From Blasia pusilla (taxonomy: Eukaryota > Marchantiophyta > Marchantiopsida > Blasiales), in NCBI GenBank assembly GCA_050084515.1, contig CM114274.1:1240001-1304000 (forward strand): 64,000 nucleotides of DNA, in the 5' to 3' direction. The translations under genes were made by a program, and so were the position numbers. Under the pieces are notes generated by a model that was not told the origin of the DNA, did no database searches, and worked only from the letters and a program-made list of their open reading frames with translations. Below are positions 13,901-24,671 of the stretch, piece after piece. Each line of letters opens with the position of its first letter. Within the stretch, counting starts at the first letter, position 1.

Positions 13901-16900
13901 GGAGTTGCAGGGAATCAGGCAGTGCAAAGCAGTGACTCGTCAGCCACGGATGGGCTGGTGGGAAGGGCTGCAGCTGTGCCTTCACGTCTGCATTCAGAAC
14001 CTACTGCACAAGAAACTTTTGTATCGGAGAATGTGAATCATTCACATAAGGTGGGCTTACAGCTTTAATTTGTTGATCTTTTTAAATGGGTTAGATGGCA
14101 AGTATTTATACTTGAATGCACATATGATAGTTGCCAATCCGATTGTAGGAACGGACACTAACTATTCAGATATGGCCCCTTACAACTTCTGCTTGGCTAT
14201 GGTGAATTTTTGCAGCCGAAGTGGCCCGAGCAGTCAGATGAACTGCTTGGGCTCATTGTCAACTCTCTTCGGGCTCTTGACGGGGCAGTTCCACAGGGTT
14301 GCCCTGAACCACGACGCAGACCTCAATCAGCACAGAAAATTGCCTTGGTATTGGAGAAGGCTCCCAAGCATTTGCAGACGGATCTCATTGCTCTGGTGCC
14401 AAAGCTGGTGGACTTATCCGAACACTCCTTGGCTGCTTATGCGCTGCTTGAACGTCTTCAGAAACCTGATGTAGAGTCTGTGTTGCGCCTTCCTGTAAGA
14501 TTTTCTTCCCATGTTGCATGCATGGATCATATTTTGGAACTCTGTCCATGAACTTCGAATTTGCAGGACTTTCACTTGTGGTGTGATAAATTCTATGCAG
14601 GTTTAGGCCTTTACTTTTTAATTTGCGCATGAAATCATGTGTCCTAAAGATTAAGACAGTTCCTTAACATCTATGGGTCTTTGATTTCTCCCTGTGGCCA
14701 ACTTTCTATTATGGTTTTTGATGTTGGTTTTGTTCTGTTGTAGGTCCTTGGAGCTCTCAGCCAGATGGAAGTTGGAAGTGATGTGTGGGAGCAAGTATTG
14801 CAGCAGGCTTTGGAGTTATTGCCGGATTCAAATGATGAGCCTCTTGCAGCAGTTATGAGTTTTGTATTCAAAGCTGCAGCTGAGTGTCAGCAGTTGCCTC
14901 AAGCGGTACGTGACAGTATTGAGGACAGGAAAATCATAAGCTTAATTCTTTTTTCTTGGTGAAGCTATCACTAAGTTGATATCTGGATTTTTGAGCCTGT
15001 AAGCTCCATAAGATTAACAGTTGAAGTGTGAATTTTCAGGCAATGGCAGTAAGGGGTAGGCTGAAAAAGCTGGGTCCCGCTGTATCTCCTCGAGTACTGG
15101 ATGTTGTAAGAAGTACAGTTTGCAGCCGAACAGATGTTGCAGAGGCTCTCCTTAGAGATATTGATACAGATTGTGAATGTAGTGAAAATGACATCACCTC
15201 ACCTGCACCTGCTCTTGTATTTGAGGATAGAGACGGTGGTGGTGCAGCAAAGCAACTTCAGGCAGCAGCAGAGCAGGTTGCAGCAGCTTGTTGGCGAGTT
15301 GCAGATGTGGATATTTTGGTGGAGATGCTTACTACACCTTCTCTTAGAATAGAAGCACAAAGGGTCTTTGAGAGGGCAATTGCAAGGGGAGCTTTCGGAG
15401 AGCAATCAGTGGTGATGGTTCTGGAAAGACGACGCTCTCAAAGACTAATCATGGATTCACGGTGCACTTTGGGCTCTGCACAGGTTCCAGATCCTCCTAT
15501 CCCAGGTGCAGTAAGTTTATTGTTACCAGAAGATGAAGATGACTTTCCAGCAGTGCTTGGTCTAGCTGAAGCATTGGCTCTTTCCAGAGATACAAGGGTG
15601 AGGGAATTTGTGAGCACTCTGTATGCAGTGATGTTTAAAGTATATGGAGATGAAGGCTACCGTGAAAGGATGCTCCGAGGACTAGTGGAACGAGCAACGA
15701 GTAGCACAAGTGGGCCACATGAAGTAGAACTTGGGATGGATATTCTCACGTTCCTGGTGAGAGAGGAAGAAGGCACTGCGCGGCCAGTATTGAGCATGAT
15801 ACGAGAGGCTGCAGAACTAGCTAATGCAGATCGCAATGCTCTTTGGCAACAGTTGCGAAATTCTGAAGAAGAGATCAGTCGTGCTCGAACTGACAGGCAG
15901 GGAGAAATAAATCGCCTTGTCAGAGACAAGGCATCATTATCGCAAAGGCTCACTGATGCTGACGGTGCTCAGACCCGAGTGAAGGTACTATCTTGGCTTT
16001 TTAATGTGAAATATTTCCCAATTTATTGTTGCAGATCCATGGCCTGAAGCAAATTTTATTTGACTTTGTTACCTTGAAAGGCTTTTTTACTCTACTTCGT
16101 ACTGAAAAATAACTCCTAATGTGCAGAGTTTAGTACTACATGAAAAACCTCTTGTTTTATCTCTCCATCTTGTACATTGCCCATTTTCCATCACACTGAG
16201 AAGTCCTTGTGGTGATGACCTCTGTAGGGAGAAATGAAATTAGAAGTGGAGCGCTTGGGTCGTGAGAAGAAGGATCTTGCGGAACGGCTGCGGGAAGCTG
16301 AAAATCAACTGGAGTGGGTTCGATCAGAGCGTGATGAGGAAATTGCAAAACTGGCTGGGGAAAAGAAGTCATTACAAGATCGCCTTCGTGAATCAGACTC
16401 TCAACTTTCTCAGCTCAAGTCTCGCAAGCGGGATGAGTTGAAGGTTTGAAGCTACTGTACTTTCCTTTTAATCTTTTATATTGGCCTGCAGGGGAATATG
16501 AAATTTATTTTATTCTGCTTGTGTTTGAGTGCACAGGCTAATACTGTGTTACACTGGTAGGGTATGTGATGTGATTGTCAGATTCTAATATTTTTCTACC
16601 ATTGACTTCATGTTATAATACTTACTAGTTGATGTGCCTGTGCGATGCAGAATCTAAAAAAAAATCCAACTTCTTTCTTTACACCTCAAAGCCTTTTTAA
16701 AATTCTCTTTTTTCATGTCTTCATGCGAGTATCCCATCCCCATCTGCTAATTTCAATAAATAAAAAATCTCCAATCCTCTGCCCCTAATTACAGAAAAAG
16801 TTTACCTTCATTCTTTCACCTTCCTTTTTCCATCCTAAACCCCTTCATCCTAAATGAACTAGCTTCCCTCCTTTAATCTTCTCCTTAATCTGTAATGTGT

Positions 16901-18635
16901 AAATGTACGTTTAATTTAATTAAAAAGTACTCCCAAAAGTGCCCCTTCCTTACCTTGTTGTGGAAGAAACACCCGGGGTACTATACCCTACTCGAAATTC
17001 CCTAATCTCCTTTATGCTCTCTCCTCTTCCTTATTAATTCCTCTTTTTTTTAACCCTTAATTTTCTTCTAATTATACATGGATTTGCCTATAGAAATACA
17101 CATCTGTTTTAATTTTATTTGAGAGTATTTATTTTGAAGCCACTGACATGTGTCATTCAAGGAGCTCATCATCACAAAGGGGCACCTTTAGTTAATAGAA
17201 TAGATGTTTGGTACTTAAATGTGAGTCTCTAAGGTATATACTCAAGGTTTGTCTTTTGTCATTGGAGGGGACTTAGAAGGAAGTTAGAAGTCGTTATTTT
17301 TCCTGGCTACAACAGAGAAATTCAGGTTTTCAAGAGGTTAGCTGAGGATAACACCACTCAAAGTAGTTCGGTCTCGTGAGCTGTCGATTGTATTTGAGTT
17401 GTTCAGAGAGTGATGTAAAGGAGAAGAATAAAACAGCAGAATGATTTGTTTGGATGTTGATGGGTTGTGTGCTTGTTCAGAGAGTTATGAAGGAGAAAAA
17501 TGCCCTAGCAGAGAGATTGAAGAATGCAGAATCAGCTCGGAAGAGATTTGATGAGGAACTCAAGCGATTTGCAACGGAAACAGTTACACGGGAAGAGGTA
17601 CGTCAATCCCTGGAGGATGAGGTGCGGCGGTTGACTCAAACTGTTGGGCAAACTGAAGGAGGATTACGTGAGAAGGAGGAGCAGGTTATGCGATGTGAAG
17701 CCTACATTGATGGCATGGAGGCAAAGCTACATGCCTGTCAGGTAACTAGCTTTTCCTGTAGTGGAGGTCCCTATTTTAAGAATGTAGCCATGGATTTGGG
17801 AATGATATTCGGAAACATTTATAATTTAAGCTTCAAAAACAATCCTTCCTGTTTTGTGTTGGATTCTTCAGATTGTAGATTATTTCCAAGTGCAAACACT
17901 GTGACAAGTAACCAATTGGAGACTTTGTGGGCCGCGGGGCGTAATTTGAACAAAGGTGTATGAGATTAGTGTAAAAAGCAATTTGAAAATGTGAAGATAC
18001 ACTTTGTGAAATTGTCTGCCATTTCTCAGTAAATTATAGGACCCTGTAGATGTTCCGGGTACTGCTAACTTGCCCTGACTTAGCTCCATGAGTGGACTTA
18101 TCAAATACATGGAAATTAAATATCTGGAGCTCTGCTGTTCAGTGATCTGTTTGGTATAATCTTGGAGACATCTGGGAGACCCAACATATTCAATGTTGTG
18201 AAGAGGGGCTTACAAACAGTAGATTTGCCACTCCACCTTGTCGAATGAAGATATTATTACTGATGTTCTGTCGATGTGCAGGACTACATCCAGACACTGG
18301 AAGGATCACTACAGGAAGAAATGTCCCGGCATGCTCCATTATATGGAGCAGGTTTGGAGGCTCTTTCAATGAGTGAACTGGAGACACTGGCAAGAATACA
18401 TGATGAGGGTCTTCGCCAAGTGCGCACCTTGCAGCAGCGGAGGCAAGGGGGAGGGGAGATGTTGGTGGTTAACATGGATTCTATAGGGAATCACACTCCT
18501 CTTCCACCTTTAGGAATGTATGGTACACCTCCACCAATGGCAGTGGGTATGCCTTCCGTCATTGCTAATGGTGTGAACCTCCATACTAATGGATATTTGA
18601 ATGGGACAGTTGGCCCCTGGTACCCCCCTTCCTGA
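1999..18635 (+). CDS. Four-MATH-domain (TRAF-like) coiled-coil protein, 11 exons
   Basis: Exons placed by splice signals and frame: 1999-2223, 9903-10968, 11525-12004, 12478-12779, 13265-14050, 14216-14494, 14744-14905, 15040-15984, 16228-16443, 17481-17741, 18282-18635. They sum to 5,076 nt, an open frame of 1,691 codons plus TGA. MATH domains lie at about residues 66-197, 220-362, 385-529 and 555-685; each repeats the MATH pattern (for example CRLLVYPKGDSQ, DSWHRFSSKKKSHGW, GFLVRDTVVFVCEI). An acidic stretch rich in D/E follows (about 692-720), then a helical region with RPKWPEQ-type and PRRRPQSAQKIALVL blocks, then a coiled coil (about 1370-1600) and a Pro/Gly-rich tail ending GPWYPPS. The layout is that of the plant 'TRAF-like family' proteins of about 1,670 residues (Arabidopsis At2g25320 type). 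MATH domains bind partner peptides; the exact role is not established here. The upstream in-frame GTG at 1,966 is not used, because ATG 1,999 is the first ATG in frame. Intron 1 (2,224-9,902) is filled with retroelement sequence; the coding frame is nevertheless intact. Confidence 0.92.
2834..4150 (+). repeat. Iterated LINE 3' ends with a ~127-bp tandem array
   Basis: Two copies of the LINE C-terminal tail (about 2,834-3,010 and 3,800-4,000; shared peptide DSLPKA/GTAALVSNVYWGSQSGK) flank an array of 127-136-bp units between about 3,003 and 3,790, with one more unit at 4,000-4,140. Each unit carries CATATGGTACC, a CTTCCTCTCTCTAC pyrimidine run, CCATCCAACCAGGG and CTACTTAATGAGTACAG. CATATGGTACC starts are spaced 127 bp (3,396 to 3,523) and 136 bp (3,523 to 3,659). 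Shorter, internally deleted units occur around 3,260-3,330. The array seems to derive from the 3' tail of the LINE beside it. Confidence 0.75.
5155..6289 (+). pseudogene. LINE AP-endonuclease domain (broken)
   Basis: Frames around 5,155-5,645 and 5,660-6,289 read as the endonuclease of a LINE second ORF. Visible landmarks are QELGKPS (the usual QET motif), IGCIYMPTN, NIVLLGDFNSWVG (the GDFN motif), SPIVDYIAVDEEL and SDHSLVWTEL (the SDH motif). The domain nicks target DNA to prime reverse transcription. It is interrupted by a stop at 5,645-5,647 and by several frame changes upstream, so it cannot act as encoded. Confidence 0.8.
6443..8309 (+). pseudogene. LINE reverse transcriptase lacking motif A, with an internal duplication
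   Basis: The first part has PGNYRGITLLSVVGKL and NSLIKEGQAGLGKPEDVW, the fingers of a LINE reverse transcriptase. The sequence then jumps to GQKSGTFDIKQGVAQGCPLSP (motif B) and LLHADDFGG (motif C with the ADD aspartates). The segment that should contain motif A and its catalytic Asp is missing at about 7,095-7,110, an internal deletion. Motifs B and C and the thumb then occur twice because of a 562-bp tandem duplication. Stops at 6,869-6,871 and elsewhere add to the damage. Confidence 0.8.
7106..8229 (+). repeat. 562-bp tandem duplication within the LINE reverse transcriptase
   Basis: Copy 1 spans about 7,106-7,667 and copy 2 about 7,668-8,229; the repeated ATGAGTAGAGTACTGGTG block starts at 7,129 and 7,691. 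I see one base difference over the unit (GTGGGACATTC against GTGGAACATTC). The junction between copies reads CATACCAAAGAGGAAAAGAGG, joining the end of the unit to a purine-rich start. The event is recent compared with the decay of the rest of the LINE, or is an assembly error. Confidence 0.9.
8313..8909 (+). pseudogene. LINE C-terminal region with Cys-His motif
   Basis: A 198-codon open stretch after the thumb. It includes LGTWLKFKFRMGAIPLN and a CALCDDRDETSSHYL motif, matching the C-x2-C-x7-8-H pattern at the end of plant LINE polymerase ORFs. The same module recurs at 9,340-9,674, where His is replaced by Tyr (DETSSYYL) but the final Cys is kept. Confidence 0.7.
8760..9700 (+). repeat. Two further tandem LINE 3' ends
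   Basis: The block GGATGGGGGCAATCCCC to the TTGTTTGGTCAGCACT tail occurs at about 8,760-9,100 and again at 9,340-9,675. They are separated by a 127-bp-type tail with CATCCCAGTCTCGAGC and TACTTAATGAGTACAG blocks. With 2,834-3,010 and 3,800-4,000 this makes four 3' ends in one intron, all in the same direction. Confidence 0.75.
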
Positions 18636-20100
18636 TTCTTCTGATTAAGCGTTGTTTCTTTGCCCCTCCACCTATTTGGTGGAGCTATATTTAACATTCT
18701 GCTAATGCAAAGCTTGTCCTCTCAGGGTTGATGGATGATCCATTGCAAGCTTGCCAGAGAACGGTGAGCTTGTCTATTTGTCTATCAATATCCGCGTGCA
18801 AGAGTGTTTCTGTTTAGCCCTGGCTTTAAGTAACTTGGGATGTTGTGAGTTGAAGTGCCTGGGTGTATGGGTGTTATCTCCATTTCTGTGGTTAGACTGC
18901 CAAAACACTGAGAAGGTCAATTAGGTTGAAAACCAACAGCGAAATTCTGTGAAGGTAAAGGAAGTGCTGTGTTTAAACGTCACCCAAAATGTCACCCAAA
19001 ACGTCACCCAAAATGCTCATTTCAGTATTTGCTGTGTCCATGAGCTAGATGCTGACAGAAAATGTCTCACAAGGAGACTATCCAGAGCTATGACTTAGAA
19101 GTCATTGCAGTCATTATCCGTGCACAGAATTGATGTGTGTTTGGTCGAGCTCTGGTGAGTCTTGGGGACACTTAGTTTGATGCATTATTTCAAGGGTATG
19201 AAGAGTCTGAGCTGGGCAAACGTGTGAATGTACATATCATTGCTTCTGGAAAGGAAGCAGGATTTATTTTTTTGGGGTGCGAGTTCACTCCAAGCAAAGC
19301 CAAAGTTTACAGTTTGTTGCGAAGAATGGTCCATTCATTCATTGTGTCTAGTTGGTGCATTGGTCGTCTGGAAGCACCCTTTCATATTGATATGTTCGCT
19401 GGGGAAACATGTAAGGTGAAATGTCAAATATGCATTTTTAAATCCTGCCAAACTTGGTTGTGTATGACTTACCAAGTTGAAGACATTCCAAGAGTGGGAG
19501 AGTTTCCACAGTAGCGGCAGTCAATTTGGAGCTACCCCTGTTAGCCTGAGTGCGGACAATTTTTGACCAAAGCACTCCAATGATTAATTTTTATATCTTA
19601 AAGGCTGGAGGAATAGACAAGAGTTGACTTGGTCCCAAGAGCTCAAGAGAAGCGGGAGGGAAGAAGTCTGAGTAACGGGAGTAGAATGCGGCCTGATAAC
19701 ATAGAATTCTATATTTATGTAAAATTTGTTGTCTTTAGGTTAGGACTAGAAGGGATATTCTTGATATTCCACTGAGCGGAGATTTTTTCAATTATTGTTT
19801 TCGTACTGGATTAAATAATGTGAAATACATATTGTAAATAATTATATTGTAACACTAATATAATAAATATCATATCCATATGTATATAATTGTGGGAAAA
19901 TATACTCCAAAACTTAAACCCATACTCACTTCTAGGGCTCTTGGGGGAAAAACCACCTTTCCCATCTTCAATCCCAATCCTCGATTTTGATCCACAATCC
20001 TAAATCCTCTTGGTTCTCCTGATGCATCTTCAAGCTTTGAACCATATTTCATGTCTCATCATTGGTTCCCATGTTGACTCACCTCCCAACAAAATCGATT
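18636..20100. other. 3' flank of the MATH gene; no gene seen
   Basis: No conserved coding frame. It contains a three-unit 12-bp repeat (gtcacccaaaat, gtcacccaaaac, gtcacccaaaat) at 18,979-19,014. The stretch 19,690-19,890 is AT-rich. The polyadenylation site cannot be fixed. Confidence 0.4.
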
Positions 20101-20184
20101 GGTGCGTCATAAGATTTGATCCTGCTCTCTAGCACACAATGTGTTCGCGATGTTGCTAGTATGTAAGTACTCCAAGATAACTCC

Positions 20185-22450
20185 ATCTTCGTGAATGTCT
20201 TGGCCACAATCTGCCACCTCATCGGCCTTGAGGAGCATCTAGTGTATTTACCTGAACAACTCATCGGCTTCGACATAATCATCGACAATTGTTTCTGGGC
20301 ATTTGAATGGCTTGCATTGAAGAAAACTATTGTACTTGACTTTGTTGAAATTCTCGAAGGTTGTAAAGCAAATGGCGGTGGTGGGTTGCCCCAAGGTACC
20401 AAGGATTCCTCTCTACGGACTTCGAACGATGGAATACGTTCGAGAAATTCAGTCCGACGAAGACATTGCCAAGTTGAAGGAGTCAATTGCAACAAATTCA
20501 TATGTAGATAGCTTTCCTCCTTTCTAGGTCGAGCCTTATGATGAACATGGAACACAATCCTTGGTCATTGAGGAAGAACTCGAGACCGTAGATGCGTTTC
20601 GGAGAATGAGGGACGTGGAAAGCAATTGCGGGAACGAAGTACTAGTGGATGCACAACTTGTACTTCTTCATATGGGATGGGAACCACAAATTCATGGCGT
20701 GGTCCCAATTTGCTTCGGAGTGCCCAAACTCATTGGAGGCGCATTTTTGCATGAGGGCAGTCGTCCTCCACACCTTCCCAAATCACATGGCCACGGTGGA
20801 GATGGCCATGCATTCAATGAAGATGTACGTATTTTATTTCTAGTTTGTCGAATTTCGCTGTGCTTCCAATCCGTCGAACTTCACCGGGTTGCTCCTTTTT
20901 CGTTCAAAAAATTGTTTTGGAGCTCTTATCCAACGAGATGGTCAACCCATTAGAGTTTGAGGCGTTACAAAGCCATTCACGCCAAGATTTGTTCCTTGGC
21001 CAATATGCAACCGATCGGACTCCGACGGGTTGCATTTTATATTCTCAAAGGCCTCTTAGTTAGACTAGTAAGGTTCAAGGGCAACCCGTCCAAGTTAGAC
21101 CGGTTGCAAAGCCATGGATGCTTCTCTTCTTATGTGGCCAAAGTGTAATCTTTCGGATTCCGACAAGTTGCATTTTTTTTCCAATAGGGTTCCTATTTAG
21201 ACTAGATTGGTTTCACGGCAACCCGTCAGAATCGCATGGGTTGCAACTCCTGAAAAATTTATCCTAGAGTTGCATGATTTCGGACCAAAAGCAACCCGTC
21301 GGAGGCCGAAGGGTTGCTTTTTGGTCGGAGATTATGCCAGCCCCTACAAGTTGATGGGAAATTGCAACCTGTTGGACTTCGACGGGTTGCAAAAAGGCCT
21401 ATCTGTCAATTGATAAACCTAGGAAGTTGAAGTCTTTGGGACTACGATAGGAATTGGATGCAACACGTCGGATTCCAACAGGTTGCCGCGACTCCACACG
21501 AGTTGGGGCGTACAACTCTCCACCGAAGCCGAGAGCTCCGGTTCCAGACCCACCGTTGGTAGTGACTCCATCGTCACTTCCAACGATTCCAAAAATCGGG
21601 AGGGCAAGGCCGAAAGTAATTTTGCAAGAGCTCTCGGATGATGACGAGTGAGTTCAAAGAATTCAACGACCCAGCTTGACTGCAGCGTTTGGAGTAGGGA
21701 GTTTTTTGATGATGAGGCAAAAGATTTCATAGAATAGATCAAATATACAGTTCCGAGCTTTTTTCGGATGATATAAAGCAGAAGATTTTTTCGATCGATG
21801 GTGGTGCTTGTAAATGTTTGCTGAACATTTTTTGTCTTTTCGAATGTGATCGTCTATGTACTCCGCGGACTTCTATTTTGCAACTCGTCGGATTTCTCCT
21901 GCTTGCAACTTTTCACTTTTTGACCACTGCACCCTTTTTACCACTTCCAGGCAACCTGTCGGATTCGACAGTTGCCTGATCGACTCTTTCCTGTTGGTCC
22001 AACTTAAGAGGCGATCTGGCGGGCTTCTTCCCTTGGCACCTTCCCCTCAACTCGTAAAGGCAAGCGTAGGCTTCTTTTCTCCTCTCAGACGTGTTGGATT
22101 CCTACTACCTGTGCGATTGCCATAATGGTATTACCGGGGACGGAGCACATATTGATACTGGATGGGTGTCACATTGCAGATCGTACAAGGTATACTGCTG
22201 AGGAAGGCGGTGGGACTCGAAACACGTTACATGGGACCGTTATGGTGTACCTAGGGGGGGGCCAAGGCTCTCGAATTCGCCAACATTTTCGATCCCCGTC
22301 TACAATCGGCCAGAGGAGCCACTTGTATCCCAGGACATTCCTTTGGTAATGTCACCGAGGAGAGTTAGGAGTAAATTTGTAGATGACGAGGCTGAAGAAA
22401 TCATAGACTAGGTGAAATGCACATTTCCGAGGTTCCTCGGAGGTAATAAA
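20185..22450 (+). pseudogene. ParB-like gene family, partial copy A
   Basis: A shortened relative of the gene at 47,942-53,855. The 20,330-20,840 part encodes a ParB/sulfiredoxin-like domain: VPRIPLYGLRTMEYVREIQS, a DIAKLKESI helix, then after a stop (TAG where copy B has Tyr) and a frame change, WDGNHKFMAW. The DGNH block is the family's signature. A donor-like GTACGT follows at 20,826; the sequence to about 21,490 holds palindromes. Next comes the block SLPTIPKIGRARPKVILQEL plus DDDE with donor GTGAGT at 21,650 (53,102 in copy B). Two related terminal modules then follow (stops at 21,736-21,738 and 22,409-22,411; AATAAA at 22,445). The middle exons of copy B (50,107-52,090) are absent. Function is inferred only from the fold-like motifs; the domain call is tentative. 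Confidence 0.55.
20865..21486. repeat. Palindrome cluster A1
   Basis: At least seven copies of the GCAACCCGTCGGA-type palindrome lie between the ParB-like block and the next coding block: about 20,869-20,893, 21,007-21,034, 21,081-21,108, 21,218-21,246, 21,291-21,317, 21,364-21,390 and 21,460-21,486, plus a half site at 21,149-21,172. Arms are imperfect (for example GCAACCTGTTGG with CGACGGGTTGC), showing age. Spacing is irregular (about 50-75 bp). Confidence 0.85.
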
Positions 22451-22650
22451 GAAAGAGATTTTTTCAACCCATAATGGTGTTTGTAAAAGTTTGCTGGAAT
22501 ATTTTTTTGGACTTGTGGATTGTGTTCTTTTAGCTACTCAGAATTACAATTCTGCAACCCGTATGATTCCGACGGGTTGCAACTTTTTGCTTTTTGCCCA
22601 CTGCAACTTTTTAACCATTTCAGGCAAGCCGCCGGATTCGGCAGGTTGAT
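21880..22650. repeat. Palindrome copies near the 3' end of copy A
   Basis: Copies at about 21,880-21,908, 21,951-21,976, 22,554-22,580 and 22,624-22,648. The one at 21,951 has the arm GCAACCTGTCGG matched by a GACAG...TTGC second half, a CCT/AGG stem variant also present at 53,407-53,433. Copies 21,951 and 22,624 follow CCA(C/T)TTC-AG-like acceptor sequences. Confidence 0.8.
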
Positions 22651-23640
22651 CGTTGAGTGATCGGACTCTATCCCGGTAAGACCAACTTCTGACGCATTGT
22701 GGCGGGCTTCTTGACTTTTGGCTCGTTCCCCTTCATTCTTCAAACCAGTTGTAGGCTTCTTTTCTTGTCTAAGATGTGCAGGATTCCTACTACCTGTTGG
22801 ATTGCCATTTCGGATTCCCAACCTGTTAGATCGTCGTGGGTGCAGGGTGGAAGAAAATCACTTCTAAAAATCTTTCCTTTCTTATGGTGAGCTTTCTTAC
22901 GGGTTGGGAGGGTGCGACTTCTCGGTTTCTCGGCCTTAGGATCGATGTGTTAACATTTCACAAAGTTGGTCTTGAGCAGACACCATTCATAACCAAGAAA
23001 AGTTGGTTATGGGGCAATTTAGGGAGGCCATGATGCAGCAACAATCCCTGCAAAAGAGAGGTTGGCATCCGGGTGGTCCTCCAACAAAAATACCAAGGGC
23101 ACTGATTTTTGTTGACCGAGACAGGGAATGTTAAGAAACTTAGGCTCACATGGAGAGTGATGGAAAAATGTTTGTAGTGGTCTTATGATTTCTCCTTTTT
23201 TCTCGCCCCCAGGAAAGAGGAGTTTTTTTTAGGGCCAAATGTGGACCACTGAATATTCTCTTCTAAAGATTTCCTGAATTTGAAAGCAAACAAAAATTTC
23301 AAATATGTCAAAAAGTTTTGAAGAGAGGAGGCGGATTTGGCCCTTTTTTTTGAAGAGAGACTCTCCTCTCTTCCTCTCTTCCTCTCCTCTCTTCCTCTCC
23401 TCTCTTACTCTCTCCTGCCAGAATACCAGCCCCCCTACTAAATGTACGCTTCCGCAACACTAAAGATTGACATTCGAGAGGAGTAGGCTTACCACTCGTG
23501 GTAACAGATCTAATCCTTGGTGAGCGTGAATTTGAGGTTGTAGGAATAACTAGACGATTGCGGGAGAACCAAAGTTAGCAGTGAGACCTAGACGCTCGGG
23601 GAGGGACGCAAGAAACAAGGAGGAGATCTGAGTAGACGAG
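22451..23640. other. Flank of copy A; no gene seen
   Basis: The first part (to about 22,900) continues the similarity with 53,900-54,080 and carries two palindromes. The rest shows no conserved frame. Confidence 0.35.
23357..23416. repeat. CT-rich low-complexity tract
   Basis: A run of CTCTCCTCTCTTCCTCT-type sequence of about 60 bp, pyrimidine only over most of its length. Confidence 0.8.
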
Positions 23641-24671
23641 GACTGGTCTTTGATGCCATAAGAAACGCAACACTGTTCCTATCAAAAACCATAAAGCATG
23701 GGTTAATAATCCAAAAGGGAGGTGTCAAACTTCGTTTATATCTCAATGTGGACACAACCATCCCGAAGAACATGCGGATGGGGAAAAACGTACCTATTCG
23801 AGGTAGCCATTTCTTATCCCGGCTGGTGAGGATATGCCCTGATGCACTGATTTCATATTTCAATTTATTTTCGAAAATGCACTCTAGCCAGCACTTTTTT
23901 AACATCGAACACCGCACAAAGACTGGATGGCCGGCTTTCTTCCTTCTTCCTGCTTATTATAATTAGGTGAAGATTGACATCCTTGTTGACCCCAGAAAAT
24001 GCAATCCGCCAGACTGATTGCGCAGTTGGGGGTCCGAAAGAGCATGGACTGAACAGGTGGAACAAGCTACCTTCATCACAAATCAACATCCAGGTCTAGC
24101 CAAATTACCTCTACTAAAAGTTTTTACAAGGATTGTACCTGCATGATATGCCACTCCTCAAACTCATCAAAGATTTCTAGCCTCTCAGTCCTGTATGAGA
24201 AGACAAACAGAAAACATCTTTTTACATTCCAAAAGGGAGGTCATCTAATAAACATCTACACACGAAACCATCAACTCTGAATAACCTCATGGCATCCTTG
24301 TAATCAAGCATCTGTTGCCCAGAAAAAAATTCGAAGCTCCACCATTGAGGTTCTTGATCGTGCAAAATAATCACTTCACAGAAATTGAACATTATGTGCT
24401 CTCTTAAAAGATATCCCTCACCTTTGCCGATCACATCCATGTCTAGAGCCACTGCTCTCTACAGAAAAACAAACAAAATACAAGAAGGTAAATACTGTGG
24501 TTATGGAGAACAACCACGAGATGGAAGCAATCCCAGCTCACAGGACCATTCACCAAAGTTCACGTAAGGCAATTAAACCCAGATTCTCTGTTTTTTCCCG
24601 GTCTGTTCGCACTTGTGGAGTACAGGCATCTTCGCACATGACAGGGCACTGAAATATCTACTATACTACAC
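23641..24671 (-). repeat. Segmental duplication, copy 1, with decayed LCMT1 exons 10' and 11'
   Basis: Nearly identical to 27,346-28,407. Breakpoints are sharp: GTCTTTGATGCC starts both copies and CCGCCCACTC ends both, with unrelated sequence outside. On the - strand it holds a copy of LCMT1 exon 11 (24,139-24,190, 52 nt, intact splice sites) and of exon 10 (24,422-24,458, 37 nt). Exon 10' lacks 28 nt present in the other copy, between two GATC tetranucleotides, which breaks the reading frame. Use of both duplicated exons would therefore give a frameshifted end. Confidence 0.85.
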
